Origin: JAJKJG01 sp036556825
GTDB lineage: Bacteria; Pseudomonadota; Alphaproteobacteria; Rhizobiales; Beijerinckiaceae
Length of the DNA stretch: 64,000 nt
Assembly (NCBI GenBank): GCA_036556825.1
Contig: DATBIR010000023.1
Span: forward strand, 1 to 64,000
Reading direction: 5' to 3'
Shown: in pieces, positions 16,555 to 24,034 of the stretch
Layout: each line of letters starts with the position of its first letter
Position numbering within the stretch: the stretch's first letter is position 1
The notes under the pieces: generated by a model
The model's input: the letters and a program-made list of their open reading frames with translations, nothing else
Told to the model about the DNA's origin: nothing
Databases searched by the model: none
Translations under genes and position numbers: made by a program

Positions 16555-17310
16555 ATGTGGAAGGCTTTGCGCATACGGCTGTTGGGCGGCGCAGGCGCGG
16601 GCTGGCTGCGCCGGGCCGTCGGCTGGGTGGCTGTGTTCGTGCTCGGCGCGAGCGTCGTGATCCTGGTCGCCGGGCTTGCCTACCGCTTCGTCCCCCCCGT
16701 CTCGACGCTCATGCTGGCGCGCTGGGCGACGCTGCGGCCCGTCGACCGCATCACCGTCCCGCTCGACGCCATCGCACCGTCGCTCGCGGCAGCGGTGATC
16801 GCCTCCGAGGACGGGCGTTTTTGCAGCCATCGCGGCGTCGACTGGGGCGCGTTGCGCGAGGTGATTGGCGACGCCGAGGACGATGCGCCCAGCCGCGGCG
16901 CCTCGACGATCGCCATGCAGACCGCCAAGAACCTGTTCCTGTGGCCTGGACGCTCATACATCCGCAAGGCGCTCGAGCTGCCGATCGCGCTCTATGTCGA
17001 CCTGGTGTTGGGCAAGCGGCGGGTCATGGAGGTGTATCTGAACATGGCCGAATGGGGCGACGGCATCTTCGGCGCCGAAGCCGCCGCCCGCCGCCATTTT
17101 GGCAAGAGCGCCAGGAACCTGACCGCGGCGGAAGCGGCCCTGCTGGCCGCGGCCCTGCCGAACCCGCGCCTGCGCAACGCCGGCCGCCCGAGCGCCCGGC
17201 ACCGCGCCCTCGCCGGTCGCCTCCTTGCGCGGATGGAGCGCCATCCGCCGGCGCGGGCGTGTCTGCAGCCGTCCCGCTCCGCTTCGACGGGGCTTTGGGC
17301 GAAGGACTGA
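16555..17310 (+). CDS. mtgA: Monofunctional biosynthetic peptidoglycan transglycosylase
   Basis: Membrane-anchored GT51 glycosyltransferase of 251 aa that polymerises lipid II into glycan strands. An N-terminal transmembrane helix (WVAVFVLGASVVILVAGLAYRF) is followed by the GT51 motifs: ASEDGRFCSHRGVDW with the catalytic Glu, SRGASTIAMQTAKNLFL, RKALELPIALYVDL, and VYLNMAEWGDGIFGAEAAA with the second Glu. There is no transpeptidase domain. The start was placed at MWKALRIRLLGG because the longer upstream frame lies antisense to ispA and lacks homology. Confidence 0.93.
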   Translation: MWKALRIRLLGGAGAGWLRRAVGWVAVFVLGASVVILVAGLAYRFVPPVSTLMLARWATLRPVDRITVPLDAIAPSLAAAVIASEDGRFCSHRGVDWGALREVIGDAEDDAPSRGASTIAMQTAKNLFLWPGRSYIRKALELPIALYVDLVLGKRRVMEVYLNMAEWGDGIFGAEAAARRHFGKSARNLTAAEAALLAAALPNPRLRNAGRPSARHRALAGRLLARMERHPPARACLQPSRSASTGLWAKD

Positions 17311-17339
17311 AGCCGTTTCCGCCCGGGCAGAAACGGCTT
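17310..17339 (+). terminator. Hairpin after mtgA
   Basis: Ten-base perfect stem AAGCCGTTTC (17310-17319) with GAAACGGCTT (17330-17339) and loop CGCCCGGGCA, starting at the mtgA stop codon. No T-run follows. The region to about 17400 has further CCCGG and GGAAAATGC pieces reminiscent of the dispersed element, so this may be a repeat acting as a terminator. Confidence 0.45.
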
Positions 17340-17499
17340 AGTGGGCTTGTCGGATGTATTTTCTTCGGCGGAGCGGCCCGGTTTGCCCGGAAAATGCTCT
17401 AGCCAGGCAAGGACCGAGCCTGTATAAGCCGCGCCTCATCCTACGAATTTGGCGAACGACACCCGGGCTGTCGGGCACGCTTCGCGTTTGGAGACGAAA

Positions 17500-17685
17500 A
17501 TGGCCGTTCCGAAACGAAAAACCTCGCCGATGAAGCGCGGCCAGCGCCGCTCGGCTGACGCGCTCAAGGCTCCGACCTATGTCGAGGACAAGGACTCGGG
17601 CGAGTTGCGCCGCCCCCACCATGTCGACCTCAAGACGGGCATGTATCGCGGCCGTCAGGTCCTCAAGGTGAAATCGAACGCCTGA
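17500..17685 (+). CDS. rpmF: 50S ribosomal protein L32
   Basis: Small basic ribosomal protein, 61 aa, beginning MAVPKRKTSPMKRGQRRSAD and ending in YRGRQVLKVKSN-type sequence, full length for the family. The zinc-binding Cys form is absent (no CxxC), so this is the zinc-independent version. The start is fixed by the MAVPKRK motif; the frame is open upstream but has no homology. A clear intrinsic terminator follows 27 bp after the stop. A TATAAG box at 17423-17428 may be its -10 element. Confidence 0.97.
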   Translation: MAVPKRKTSPMKRGQRRSADALKAPTYVEDKDSGELRRPHHVDLKTGMYRGRQVLKVKSNA

Positions 17686-17711
17686 TCGCGGTCAGCTTGC
17701 TTCGATACACG

Positions 17712-17737
17712 CGGCGCCCATCGGCGCCGTTTTTTTT
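17712..17737 (+). terminator. Rho-independent terminator of rpmF
   Basis: Six-base GC stem CGGCGC (17712-17717) with GCGCCG (17724-17729), loop CCATCG, then eight T residues. The clearest intrinsic terminator in the window. Confidence 0.9.
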
Positions 17738-17747
17738 ACCTTAAGTC

Positions 17748-17999
17748 TTAAAGCTTGCGCTCGAAGCGCGCGGCCGGCCGTGACGTCCCGCCACGATAGA
17801 GCGCGGCGGCGCTGGACGACGGGGCCCGGCGGCGCTGCCGGAACTGAGCCATCCGGCTCTGGCAAGCGAGAAGCTGCGCGACGAAGGTCGCAAGGGGCCT
17901 CGGGCGGGCACCCGGGGCAACCACGCGCTCACCCACCAAGGCCACGAGGGCCCGCCCGGGGTGGCGCTGTTTTGCCTGGTCGAATGCGTCCGCTTCCAT
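17748..17999 (-). CDS. Small conserved hypothetical protein
   Basis: Predicted 83-aa basic protein. The central part, GERVVAPGARPRPLATFVAQLLAC, followed by an Arg-rich stretch and SSSAAALYRGG, resembles short uncharacterised Rhizobiales proteins with a similar P-ATF-AQL and ARRRAxP-AAY layout. No membrane segment or known motif. It is convergent with rpmF and ends 11 bp beyond that gene's terminator. The ribosome site is weak (GGTTAAGCATC before the ATG), so the start is uncertain. Confidence 0.5.
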   Translation of the reverse strand: MEADAFDQAKQRHPGRALVALVGERVVAPGARPRPLATFVAQLLACQSRMAQFRQRRRAPSSSAAALYRGGTSRPAARFERKL

Positions 18000-18153
18000 G
18001 ATGCTTAACCGAGCAAGTTCGCGGCCAGTTTTTACGTGCCGTTAAGGTCCGTGGCCGCATCATTTCGAAACATTTGTCCGGGCGGCGCGGTTCCCTCGTG
18101 TCCCGCCATGGACATCGCCACCTCGATCGCCAGAACGGCTGGAAAGGACCGCC

Positions 18154-19869
18154 ATGGGGGGCCCCACGCCTGCGCGTCACCCTGTCTTCGCTTCCGCGGG
18201 GAGCGCAGCGAGCCGCGGCCTTGATCCACGAGCAATTCTGACCTCCCTCGGCGGTGTCGTTTACGATTGGGATGTCGCCTCCGATTCGATCACCTGGGGC
18301 CTGAACGCGGCCGAGGTGTTCGGCGTCGCCGATCTCGCCGAGCTGTCGTGCGGCAAGTCCTTCGCGCTGGCGAGCGAATCGGAGGGGGGCAGCACCCGCC
18401 ACGAGGTGATCCTCGGCTCAGAGAGCTCCGACCAGGGAAGCGGCGTGGCCTACCGGGCCAATTACAAGCTGCGCGTGAAGCCCGGCTGCTTCGTCTCGGT
18501 CGAGGATACCGGGCGCTGGTATGCCGCCAGCGACGGCCGCCCCGCCTTTGCCCATGGGGTCGTGCGCATCGATCGGTCGAATGCCCATGAGGCCGACCAG
18601 GGGCCCAGCGGCAAGTCGCAGGACCGGTCCGATTTCCTGGCCCAGATCCGAAGCGACGTCGCCGAGACGGCGCGCGGCAAACGCTCGCTCGCCCTTCTCG
18701 TTGTCGCCATCGAGAATCTTGCCGAGCTGAACGACGACCTGGGCTTCGAAGGCGCCGACGGGGTCATTCACGAGGTGATGCGGCGCATTCGCACGGTCAT
18801 GCGCCGGCGCGACAGGCTGATGCGCTATTCCGGCAACCGTATCGCCATCGCCCTCCTCTCCTGCCCGCCGGAGCAGCTCGATGGGGCGATTTCGCGCCTG
18901 ACCAGCATCGTCGGAGCCGAGCCGATCGAGACGCCGAACGGCACGGCGACGGCGCGGCTGTGCATCGGCGCGGCCTGCGCGCCCGATCATGCCGCCGATG
19001 CCCCGGCGCTGCTGCGCCGCGCCGAGGACGCCCTTGGCGCCGCCAGGCACGACGCACGCCGATCCGTCATCTACAATCCTGCGCTGACCCGCGGCGCGCT
19101 CCGGGCGAGCCTGGAACCGCGTGCTATCGATATCGTCGACGCGCTCAACACACGCAGGCTGCTGATGGCGCGGCAGCCGGTCGTCGACGCACGCTCACGG
19201 GCCGTGGCCTTCTCGGAAGCGCTCGTTCGTCTGCGCACGGTCGACGGCCGCATCGTCAACGCCGCCGACCTGCTGCCGGCGGTCGAGCGCGCCGGGCTCG
19301 TGCCCCTCGTCGATGCACGCATCCTGGAGATGGCGGCCCAGTATCTCGCCACCCATCCCGAGGAGCGTCTGTCGATCAACGTTTCACCTTACACGATCGA
19401 AACGTCCGACTGGCTGAGCACCCTCGCGGCCCATCTCGGTGCGCGGCCGGGGATCGCCTCGCGGCTGATCGTCGAGGTCACCGAGACGGCGGCCTTCCGT
19501 GAGCCGGAGACGACGCGTGCACGCCTCGATGCCATGAAGGCGCTCGGCGTCGCCATTGCCATCGACGATTTCGGCACCGGCCATACCTCGTTCAAGCATC
19601 TGCGCAGCTTCCCGGTCGACATTCTCAAGATCGACGGCGCCTTCGTGCAGAACCTGCCGCGATCGAGCGACGACCGCTTTTTCGTGCGCACCCTCGTCGA
19701 CCTCGCCCATCACCTCAACATTACGACGGTGGCGGAATGGGTGGAGGACGAGGAAACCGCCCAGATGCTGGCCGAGTGGGGCATCGACTTCCTGCAAGGC
19801 GACCTTTGTGGCGCGCCGATCCTGCTGACGGGAGAGGCCGGCTCTACGCCGGGATCCTGCGTCGCCTGA
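18154..19869 (+). CDS. PAS / degenerate GGDEF / EAL signalling protein (probable c-di-GMP phosphodiesterase)
   Basis: Soluble 571-aa signalling protein. Residues about 30-150 look like a PAS sensor (SLGGVVYDWDVASDSITWGLNAAEVFG). About 165-310 is a GGDEF-fold domain whose catalytic motif reads RYSGNRIA near 224-231 instead of GGDEF, so it should not make c-di-GMP. About 330-560 is an EAL domain with its metal and catalytic residues present: Glu355 in SEALVRL, LSINVSP, VEVTET, Asp471-Asp472 in IDDFGTGHTS, LKIDGAF, AEWVEDEE and FLQGDLCG. It is therefore expected to hydrolyse c-di-GMP, perhaps with the silent GGDEF domain sensing GTP. The first 25 residues look non-native and the true start may be later. 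Confidence 0.85.
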   Translation: MGGPTPARHPVFASAGSAASRGLDPRAILTSLGGVVYDWDVASDSITWGLNAAEVFGVADLAELSCGKSFALASESEGGSTRHEVILGSESSDQGSGVAYRANYKLRVKPGCFVSVEDTGRWYAASDGRPAFAHGVVRIDRSNAHEADQGPSGKSQDRSDFLAQIRSDVAETARGKRSLALLVVAIENLAELNDDLGFEGADGVIHEVMRRIRTVMRRRDRLMRYSGNRIAIALLSCPPEQLDGAISRLTSIVGAEPIETPNGTATARLCIGAACAPDHAADAPALLRRAEDALGAARHDARRSVIYNPALTRGALRASLEPRAIDIVDALNTRRLLMARQPVVDARSRAVAFSEALVRLRTVDGRIVNAADLLPAVERAGLVPLVDARILEMAAQYLATHPEERLSINVSPYTIETSDWLSTLAAHLGARPGIASRLIVEVTETAAFREPETTRARLDAMKALGVAIAIDDFGTGHTSFKHLRSFPVDILKIDGAFVQNLPRSSDDRFFVRTLVDLAHHLNITTVAEWVEDEETAQMLAEWGIDFLQGDLCGAPILLTGEAGSTPGSCVA

Positions 19870-19893
19870 CGCAACCTTCTTCGCGCGCGGAGC

Positions 19894-20493
19894 TTACTTC
19901 TTCGACAGGGCGTCGAGCCTGGCCTGCATCTCGGCCATCTGGCGTCTGAGCCCATCGAGCTCGCCGGCATGCTTGCCCGAATTATTCGAATGCGAATTCG
20001 GCTCCGCCTCGTTGCGTGGTCCGCCCTTGTCGTCGGGCCGCGGCGCGAACGGGGTGAACATCTTCATGGCCTCGCTGAACAAGGCCATATTGGTCCGCAC
20101 CTGCTCCTGCATCGCCTGGAAAGCAGCGGGACCAAAAGCCTGCCGCATCTGCTCGCGTAGCTTTTCCTGCTCGCGCGTCAGATTGTCGATCGAGAACTCG
20201 AGGTAGCTCGGTACCAGCGCCTGCATGCTGTCGCCGTAGAAGCGGATGAGCTGCCGCAGGAACGTGATCGGCAGCAGGTTCTGGCCTTCCTTGTTCTCCT
20301 GCTCGAAAATGATCTGTGTCAGCACGGAACGGGTCAGATCCTCGCCGCTCTTGGCATCGTAGACAACGAAGTCCTCGCCCTCGCGAACCATGCGCGCCAA
20401 GTCTTCCAGCGTCACATAGGTCGAAGTTCCCGTGTGATAGAGCCGCCGGTTGGCGTATTTCTTGATGACAGTGGGTGGCTTGTCGGTCGCCAT
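19894..20493 (-). CDS. phaR: Polyhydroxyalkanoate synthesis repressor PhaR
   Basis: DNA-binding repressor of 199 aa that also binds PHB. The N-terminal PHB-accumulation domain reads TVIKKYANRRLYHTGTSTYVTLEDLARMVREGEDFVVYDAKSGEDLT, then QIIFEQENKEGQNLLPITFLRQLIRFYGDSM. The C-terminus ends in a coiled-coil-like ELDGLRRQMAEMQARLDAL. The frame is open to 20595, but family similarity starts at MATDKPPTVIKKYANRR (ATG at 20493). It is divergent from phaA with a 244-bp spacer holding two dyads. In its family PhaR releases DNA when polymer accumulates, de-repressing phasin and synthesis genes. Confidence 0.95.
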   Translation of the reverse strand: MATDKPPTVIKKYANRRLYHTGTSTYVTLEDLARMVREGEDFVVYDAKSGEDLTRSVLTQIIFEQENKEGQNLLPITFLRQLIRFYGDSMQALVPSYLEFSIDNLTREQEKLREQMRQAFGPAAFQAMQEQVRTNMALFSEAMKMFTPFAPRPDDKGGPRNEAEPNSHSNNSGKHAGELDGLRRQMAEMQARLDALSKK

Positions 20494-20583
20494 GATGCTC
20501 CCAATCCGGTGCGCAGCCTTTCCAGACCTTCGCGACGGAGGCGGCGCGCAACCATCTTCATCTTTGCGAATGCAGCATTTCAC

Positions 20584-20595
20584 TTGCCGGGGCAA
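20584..20595. promoter_or_regulatory. Candidate PhaR operator 1 (dyad)
   Basis: TTGCC (20584-20588) and GGCAA (20591-20595) form a 12-base dyad with a two-base centre, 88-102 bp from the phaR start. PhaR proteins are reported to bind TGC-rich palindromes, which this resembles. Assignment is inference. Confidence 0.4.
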
Positions 20596-20613
20596 ACGGC
20601 AAGCTGTCGCCCG

Positions 20614-20633
20614 AACTGCCCCAAATGGCAGTT
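20614..20633. promoter_or_regulatory. Candidate PhaR operator 2 (dyad)
   Basis: Perfect seven-base arms AACTGCC (20614-20620) and GGCAGTT (20627-20633) with a six-base centre CCAAAT. It carries CTGC...GCAG half-sites like the PhaR motif described for other alphaproteobacteria, but with a wider spacing. It lies about 30 bp upstream of the predicted phaA -35 box, where it could control both divergent genes. Confidence 0.45.
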
Positions 20634-20660
20634 AACGCGGCATCGCCCGGCGCCCCGGCC

Positions 20661-20688
20661 TTGACTTCACCCGTGCCGGCGCTTTGAT
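20661..20688 (+). promoter_or_regulatory. Predicted sigma-70 promoter of phaA
   Basis: TTGACT (20661-20666), a 16-base spacer and TTTGAT (20683-20688). The start of transcription would fall near 20695, giving a leader of about 43 bases ending in a strong GGAGGAGGG ribosome site. Confidence 0.5.
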
Positions 20689-20737
20689 CGATGCATACGC
20701 CGCTTCAGGCGCCCCGCGACACAGGAGGAGGGTTTTC

Positions 20738-21925
20738 ATGGCCGGACAGAATGGAGAGGCAATCGTCGTCGTCGGGGCCGCGCGCACCGCCGTCGGCACG
20801 TTCAACGGCGCGTTCGCCAATACGCCGGCCCACGACCTCGGCAAGGTTGCGCTCACCGCCGCCTTGCAGCGCGCCAAGGTCGACCCCGGCGAGGTCGACG
20901 AGGTCATCCTCGGCCAGATCCTGACCGCCGGTCAGGGGCAAAACCCGGCCAGGCAGGCTGCCATCAACGCCGGCATCCCCAGCGAGAAGACCGCCTGGGG
21001 GCTGAACCAGCTGTGCGGTTCGGGCCTGCGCGCCGTCGCCATCGGCATGCAGCAGATCGCAGGCGGCGATGCCGACATCATCCTCGCCGGCGGTCAGGAA
21101 TCGATGTCGATGGCGCCGCACTGCGCGCACATGCGCAGCGGCACAAAGATGGGCGACTTCAAGCTCGTCGATACGATGATCAAGGACGGCCTGTGGGACG
21201 CCTTCAACGGCTATCACATGGGCACGACCGCCGAGAACGTGGCCCAGCGTTGGCAACTGACGCGCGAGGAGCAGGACAGATTCGCGGTGGCTTCCCAGAA
21301 CAAGGCCGAAGCGGCCCAGAAGGCAGGCAAGTTCAAGGACGAGATCGTCCCGGTCACGGTCCCTGGTCGCAAGGGGGACGTCGTCGTCGACCAGGACGAA
21401 TACATCCGCGCCGGGACGACCCTCGACGCCGTCGCCAAGCTGAGGCCTGCCTTCTCGAAGGACGGCACGGTCACGGCGGGCAACGCCTCCGGCATCAACG
21501 ACGGCGCTGCCGCCGTGGTGCTGATGCGTGCCTCCGCCGCCGAGAAGCGCGGCCTCACGCCTCTCGCCCGCATCGTCTCGTGGGCGACTGCAGGCGTCGA
21601 TCCGGCAATCATGGGGACGGGCCCCATCCCCGCTTCGCGCCGGGCGCTCGAAAAGGCCGGCTGGAAGGTCGGCGACCTCGACCTCGTCGAGGCGAACGAA
21701 GCCTTCGCGGCGCAGGCCTGCGCGGTCAACAAGGACATGGGCTGGGATCCTGAGATCGTGAACGTCAATGGCGGCGCCATCGCCATCGGCCACCCGATCG
21801 GTGCCTCAGGGGCGCGTGTTTTCGTCACCCTGCTGCACGAGATGCAGAAGCGCAACGCCAGGCGTGGCCTTGCCACGCTGTGCATCGGCGGCGGCATGGG
21901 CGTCGCCATGTGCGTCGAGCGCTGA
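20738..21925 (+). CDS. phaA: Acetyl-CoA acetyltransferase (biosynthetic thiolase)
   Basis: Thiolase of 395 aa that condenses two acetyl-CoA to acetoacetyl-CoA, the first step of PHB synthesis. Catalytic residues: Cys93 in NQLCGSGLRAV, His352 in GGAIAIGHPIGASGAR, Cys382 in LCIGGGMGVAM. Full length. The frame begins at 20684, but the ATG at 20738 has GGAGGAGGG about eight bases upstream and gives the normal N-terminus MAGQNGEAIVVVGAARTAVG. phaB follows in the same direction after 178 bp that contain two strong hairpins; no PHA synthase gene (phaC) is in the window. Confidence 0.97.
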   Translation: MAGQNGEAIVVVGAARTAVGTFNGAFANTPAHDLGKVALTAALQRAKVDPGEVDEVILGQILTAGQGQNPARQAAINAGIPSEKTAWGLNQLCGSGLRAVAIGMQQIAGGDADIILAGGQESMSMAPHCAHMRSGTKMGDFKLVDTMIKDGLWDAFNGYHMGTTAENVAQRWQLTREEQDRFAVASQNKAEAAQKAGKFKDEIVPVTVPGRKGDVVVDQDEYIRAGTTLDAVAKLRPAFSKDGTVTAGNASGINDGAAAVVLMRASAAEKRGLTPLARIVSWATAGVDPAIMGTGPIPASRRALEKAGWKVGDLDLVEANEAFAAQACAVNKDMGWDPEIVNVNGGAIAIGHPIGASGARVFVTLLHEMQKRNARRGLATLCIGGGMGVAMCVER

Positions 21926-21978
21926 CGAAGCGCGGTGGGGTGAGCGGCCGGCCTGGCTTGGCCGCCGGTGAGAGACTT

Positions 21979-22016
21979 GGCGACGAGCCCCGCAAGCGGC
22001 GGGCGGGATCGTCGCC
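21979..22016 (+). repeat. Hairpin in the phaA-phaB spacer (possible attenuator or RNA processing site)
   Basis: Outer arms GGCGACGA (21979-21986) and TCGTCGCC (22009-22016) pair perfectly, with a G/C-rich inner stem between them (CCCCGC with GCGGG-type bases). No T-run follows. It may stabilise the phaA message or reduce read-through into phaB. Confidence 0.6.
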
Positions 22017-22023
22017 ACACGCC

Positions 22024-22046
22024 TTGCACGTTGATGACACGTGCAA
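22024..22046. repeat. Inverted repeat upstream of phaB
   Basis: Perfect eight-base arms TTGCACGT (22024-22031) and ACGTGCAA (22039-22046) with a seven-base centre, 58 bp before the phaB start. It has the size and symmetry of a dimeric repressor site and includes TGCA cores like those in the phaR-phaA spacer, so a second PhaR site is possible. Confidence 0.45.
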
Positions 22047-22103
22047 TCCCGGTTTCGCCGTCGGCGACTCCGGACGGACAAGACATGGGCGAGGGAGCGA
22101 AAC

Positions 22104-22829
22104 ATGGCACGCGTTGCATTGGTCACCGGCGGCACCCGCGGCATCGGGGCCGCGATTTCGAAAGGCCTTAAGGAAGCGGGCTTCAAGGTAGCGGCGAATT
22201 ACGGCGGCAACGACGAGGCCGCCAACAAGTTCAAGGCCGAGACCGGGATTCCCGTCTTCAAGTTCGACGTCTCCGACCCGGCCGCCTGCGCCGGGGGGAT
22301 AAAGACCATCGAGAACGAGGTCGGCCCGGTCGACGTCCTCGTCAACAATGCCGGCATTACCAAGGACGGCTTCTTCCATCGCATGAGCTACGAGCAGTGG
22401 TCGGCGGTGATCCGCACCAACCTCGACTCGATGTTCACGGTCACGCGCCCCGTCATCGACGGCATGCGCAACCGCAGCTTCGGGCGCATCGTCATCATCT
22501 CCTCGATCAACGGCCAGAAGGGCCAGATGGGGCAGACCAACTACTCAGCGGCGAAGGCCGGCGTGATCGGCTTCGCCAAGGCCCTGGCCCAGGAGAACGC
22601 CAACAAGGGCATCACCGTCAACGTCATCGCTCCCGGCTATATCGCAACCGAGATGGTGCAGGCGGTTCCCGAGGAGGTGCTCAAGACCAAGATCCTCCCC
22701 CTGATCCCGGTCGGCCGTCTCGGCGAGGCCGAGGAGATCGCGCGCGCGGTCGTGTTTCTGGCCGGCGAGGAAGGGGGCTTCATCACCGGCTCGACCCTTT
22801 CGATCAACGGCGGCCAATACATGATGTGA
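22104..22829 (+). CDS. phaB: Acetoacetyl-CoA reductase
   Basis: NADPH-dependent short-chain reductase of 241 aa that makes (R)-3-hydroxybutyryl-CoA for PHB. Motifs: RVALVTGGTRGIGAAISKGL, NNAGITKDGFFHRM, IISSINGQKGQMGQTNYSAAKAG with Tyr147 and Lys151, and the C-terminal GFITGSTLSINGGQYM. The NGQKGQMGQTNY stretch is diagnostic for PhaB. The ATG at 22104 follows GGGAGCGAAAC; the frame is open further upstream without homology. It is the second gene of the PHB pair. Confidence 0.97.
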   Translation: MARVALVTGGTRGIGAAISKGLKEAGFKVAANYGGNDEAANKFKAETGIPVFKFDVSDPAACAGGIKTIENEVGPVDVLVNNAGITKDGFFHRMSYEQWSAVIRTNLDSMFTVTRPVIDGMRNRSFGRIVIISSINGQKGQMGQTNYSAAKAGVIGFAKALAQENANKGITVNVIAPGYIATEMVQAVPEEVLKTKILPLIPVGRLGEAEEIARAVVFLAGEEGGFITGSTLSINGGQYMM

Positions 22830-22895
22830 CGGGGGGAGGCCTCTCCCCGCTCGAGGCAAGAAGGCGAGCCTGCGAAGCAGACATCGGTGATGGCT

Positions 22896-22923
22896 CGCAT
22901 CCGGAGGGCGTAGTCCGGATGCG
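22896..22923. repeat. Perfect 10-bp hairpin after phaB
   Basis: CGCATCCGGA (22896-22905) and TCCGGATGCG (22914-22923) pair perfectly around GGGCGTAG, about 70 bp after the phaB stop codon. There is no T-run. It is the main feature of the 225-bp spacer before the next gene; the remainder shows nothing recognisable. Confidence 0.6.
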
Positions 22924-23054
22924 CTCCCCACATCCGCTAGCTCCGATCAAGGGGGCCCTTGCCGCGTTCGCTCGGTGCATGGGTCCGTCGCAAATATCCG
23001 ACTTGCGTGTGAGCCGGCTTCTGCCCGCGAGCGGAGAGAAGTGTTTACCGCCAC

Positions 23055-23918
23055 ATGTCCTCCCGCACTGCAACCTTGACCGGCTTGGGCGCGGTCGCGC
23101 TCTGGTCGCTGCTCGCGCTGCTCACGGTCACGACCGGCGCCGTGCCTCCATTCCAACTCGCGGCCATGGCCTTCGCCGTCGGCGGCGGTCTCGGTGCGCT
23201 GTCATGGCTCGCGCGTCCGCAAGGCCTGTGCGCCTTGCGCCAGTCAGCGGTCGTATGGGCCCTGGGGGTCGGCGGCCTGTTCGGCTATCACGCGCTCTAC
23301 TTCGCAGCCCTGCGTCTGGCGCCTCCTGCACCGGCCGGGCTCATCAATTACCTGTGGCCGCTCCTGATCGTGCTGTTCTCCGCGGCTCTTCCCGGCGAGC
23401 GGCTGCGTGCCGTACACGTGATCGGCGCGCTGCTTGGTTTCCTCGGGGTGGTTATGCTGGTAGCCGGGCGTGGCGATCTCGATCTGCGTGCCGCTGATGG
23501 ACTCGGCTATCTCCTTTCTTTTGCGGCAGCCTTCGTGTGGGCCGGCTACTCGGTTCTGTCGCGGCGCTTCGGCAATGTGCCAACCGACGCGGTGGCCGGA
23601 TTCTGTCTCGCGGCTTCGGCGCTGAGCCTCGTCTGTCACGCGACGTTCGAGACGACCGTCTGGCCTGCGGACCTCACCCAATGGCTTGCGGCGCTCGCGC
23701 TTGGCATCGGCCCGCTCGGGGCCGCGTTCTACCTGTGGGACGTCGGCGTCAAGCGCGGCGACATCCGCATGCTCGGCATCGCCTCGTATGCGGCGCCGGT
23801 TCTCTCGACGCTGCTTCTCGTGCTCGCCGGCTTCGCCGAGCCGACTTCCGCGCTGGCCCTCGCCTGTGCCTTGATCGTTGTCGGAGCGCTGGTCGCAACG
23901 CTCGGGCGTAAAGGGTGA
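23055..23918 (+). CDS. EamA/DMT-family exporter, YddG-like
   Basis: Membrane protein of 287 aa with about ten helices in two EamA repeats. The N-terminus SRTATLTGLGAVALWSLLALLTV, the segment LRLAPPAPAGLINYLWPLLIVLFSA and GLGYLLSFAAAFVWAGYSVLSRRF match the aromatic amino acid exporter YddG and relatives. The substrate is inferred and other small metabolites are possible. It ends about 20 bp before copy B of the dispersed element. Confidence 0.85.
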   Translation: MSSRTATLTGLGAVALWSLLALLTVTTGAVPPFQLAAMAFAVGGGLGALSWLARPQGLCALRQSAVVWALGVGGLFGYHALYFAALRLAPPAPAGLINYLWPLLIVLFSAALPGERLRAVHVIGALLGFLGVVMLVAGRGDLDLRAADGLGYLLSFAAAFVWAGYSVLSRRFGNVPTDAVAGFCLAASALSLVCHATFETTVWPADLTQWLAALALGIGPLGAAFYLWDVGVKRGDIRMLGIASYAAPVLSTLLLVLAGFAEPTSALALACALIVVGALVATLGRKG

Positions 23919-23937
23919 CGCGCTGAAGGCCCGCCTC

Positions 23938-24034
23938 GACCATGATCCGGCGAAGTGGATACCACTTCACCGAAAAACGATGCGGCGAATAACAATCGGA
24001 GCGGGATCGATTCCGATTGGATCGATCCCGCCCT
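23938..24034. repeat. Dispersed composite hairpin element, copy B
   Basis: CATGATCCGGCGAAGTGG followed by a partly complementary CCACTTCACCGAAAAACG forms the first hairpin (about 23940-23978). The second module, GAGCGGGATCGATTCC, is followed by GGATCGATCCCGC, which itself pairs (about 23999-24030). This is the best two-hairpin example of the family. It separates the convergent exporter and acetyltransferase genes, and its right edge touches the latter's stop region. Confidence 0.65.

Noticed and set aside
22397..23497. Open frame on the plus strand across phaB, spacer and exporter gene
   Set aside because: Out of frame with both real genes and full of Arg/Gly runs.
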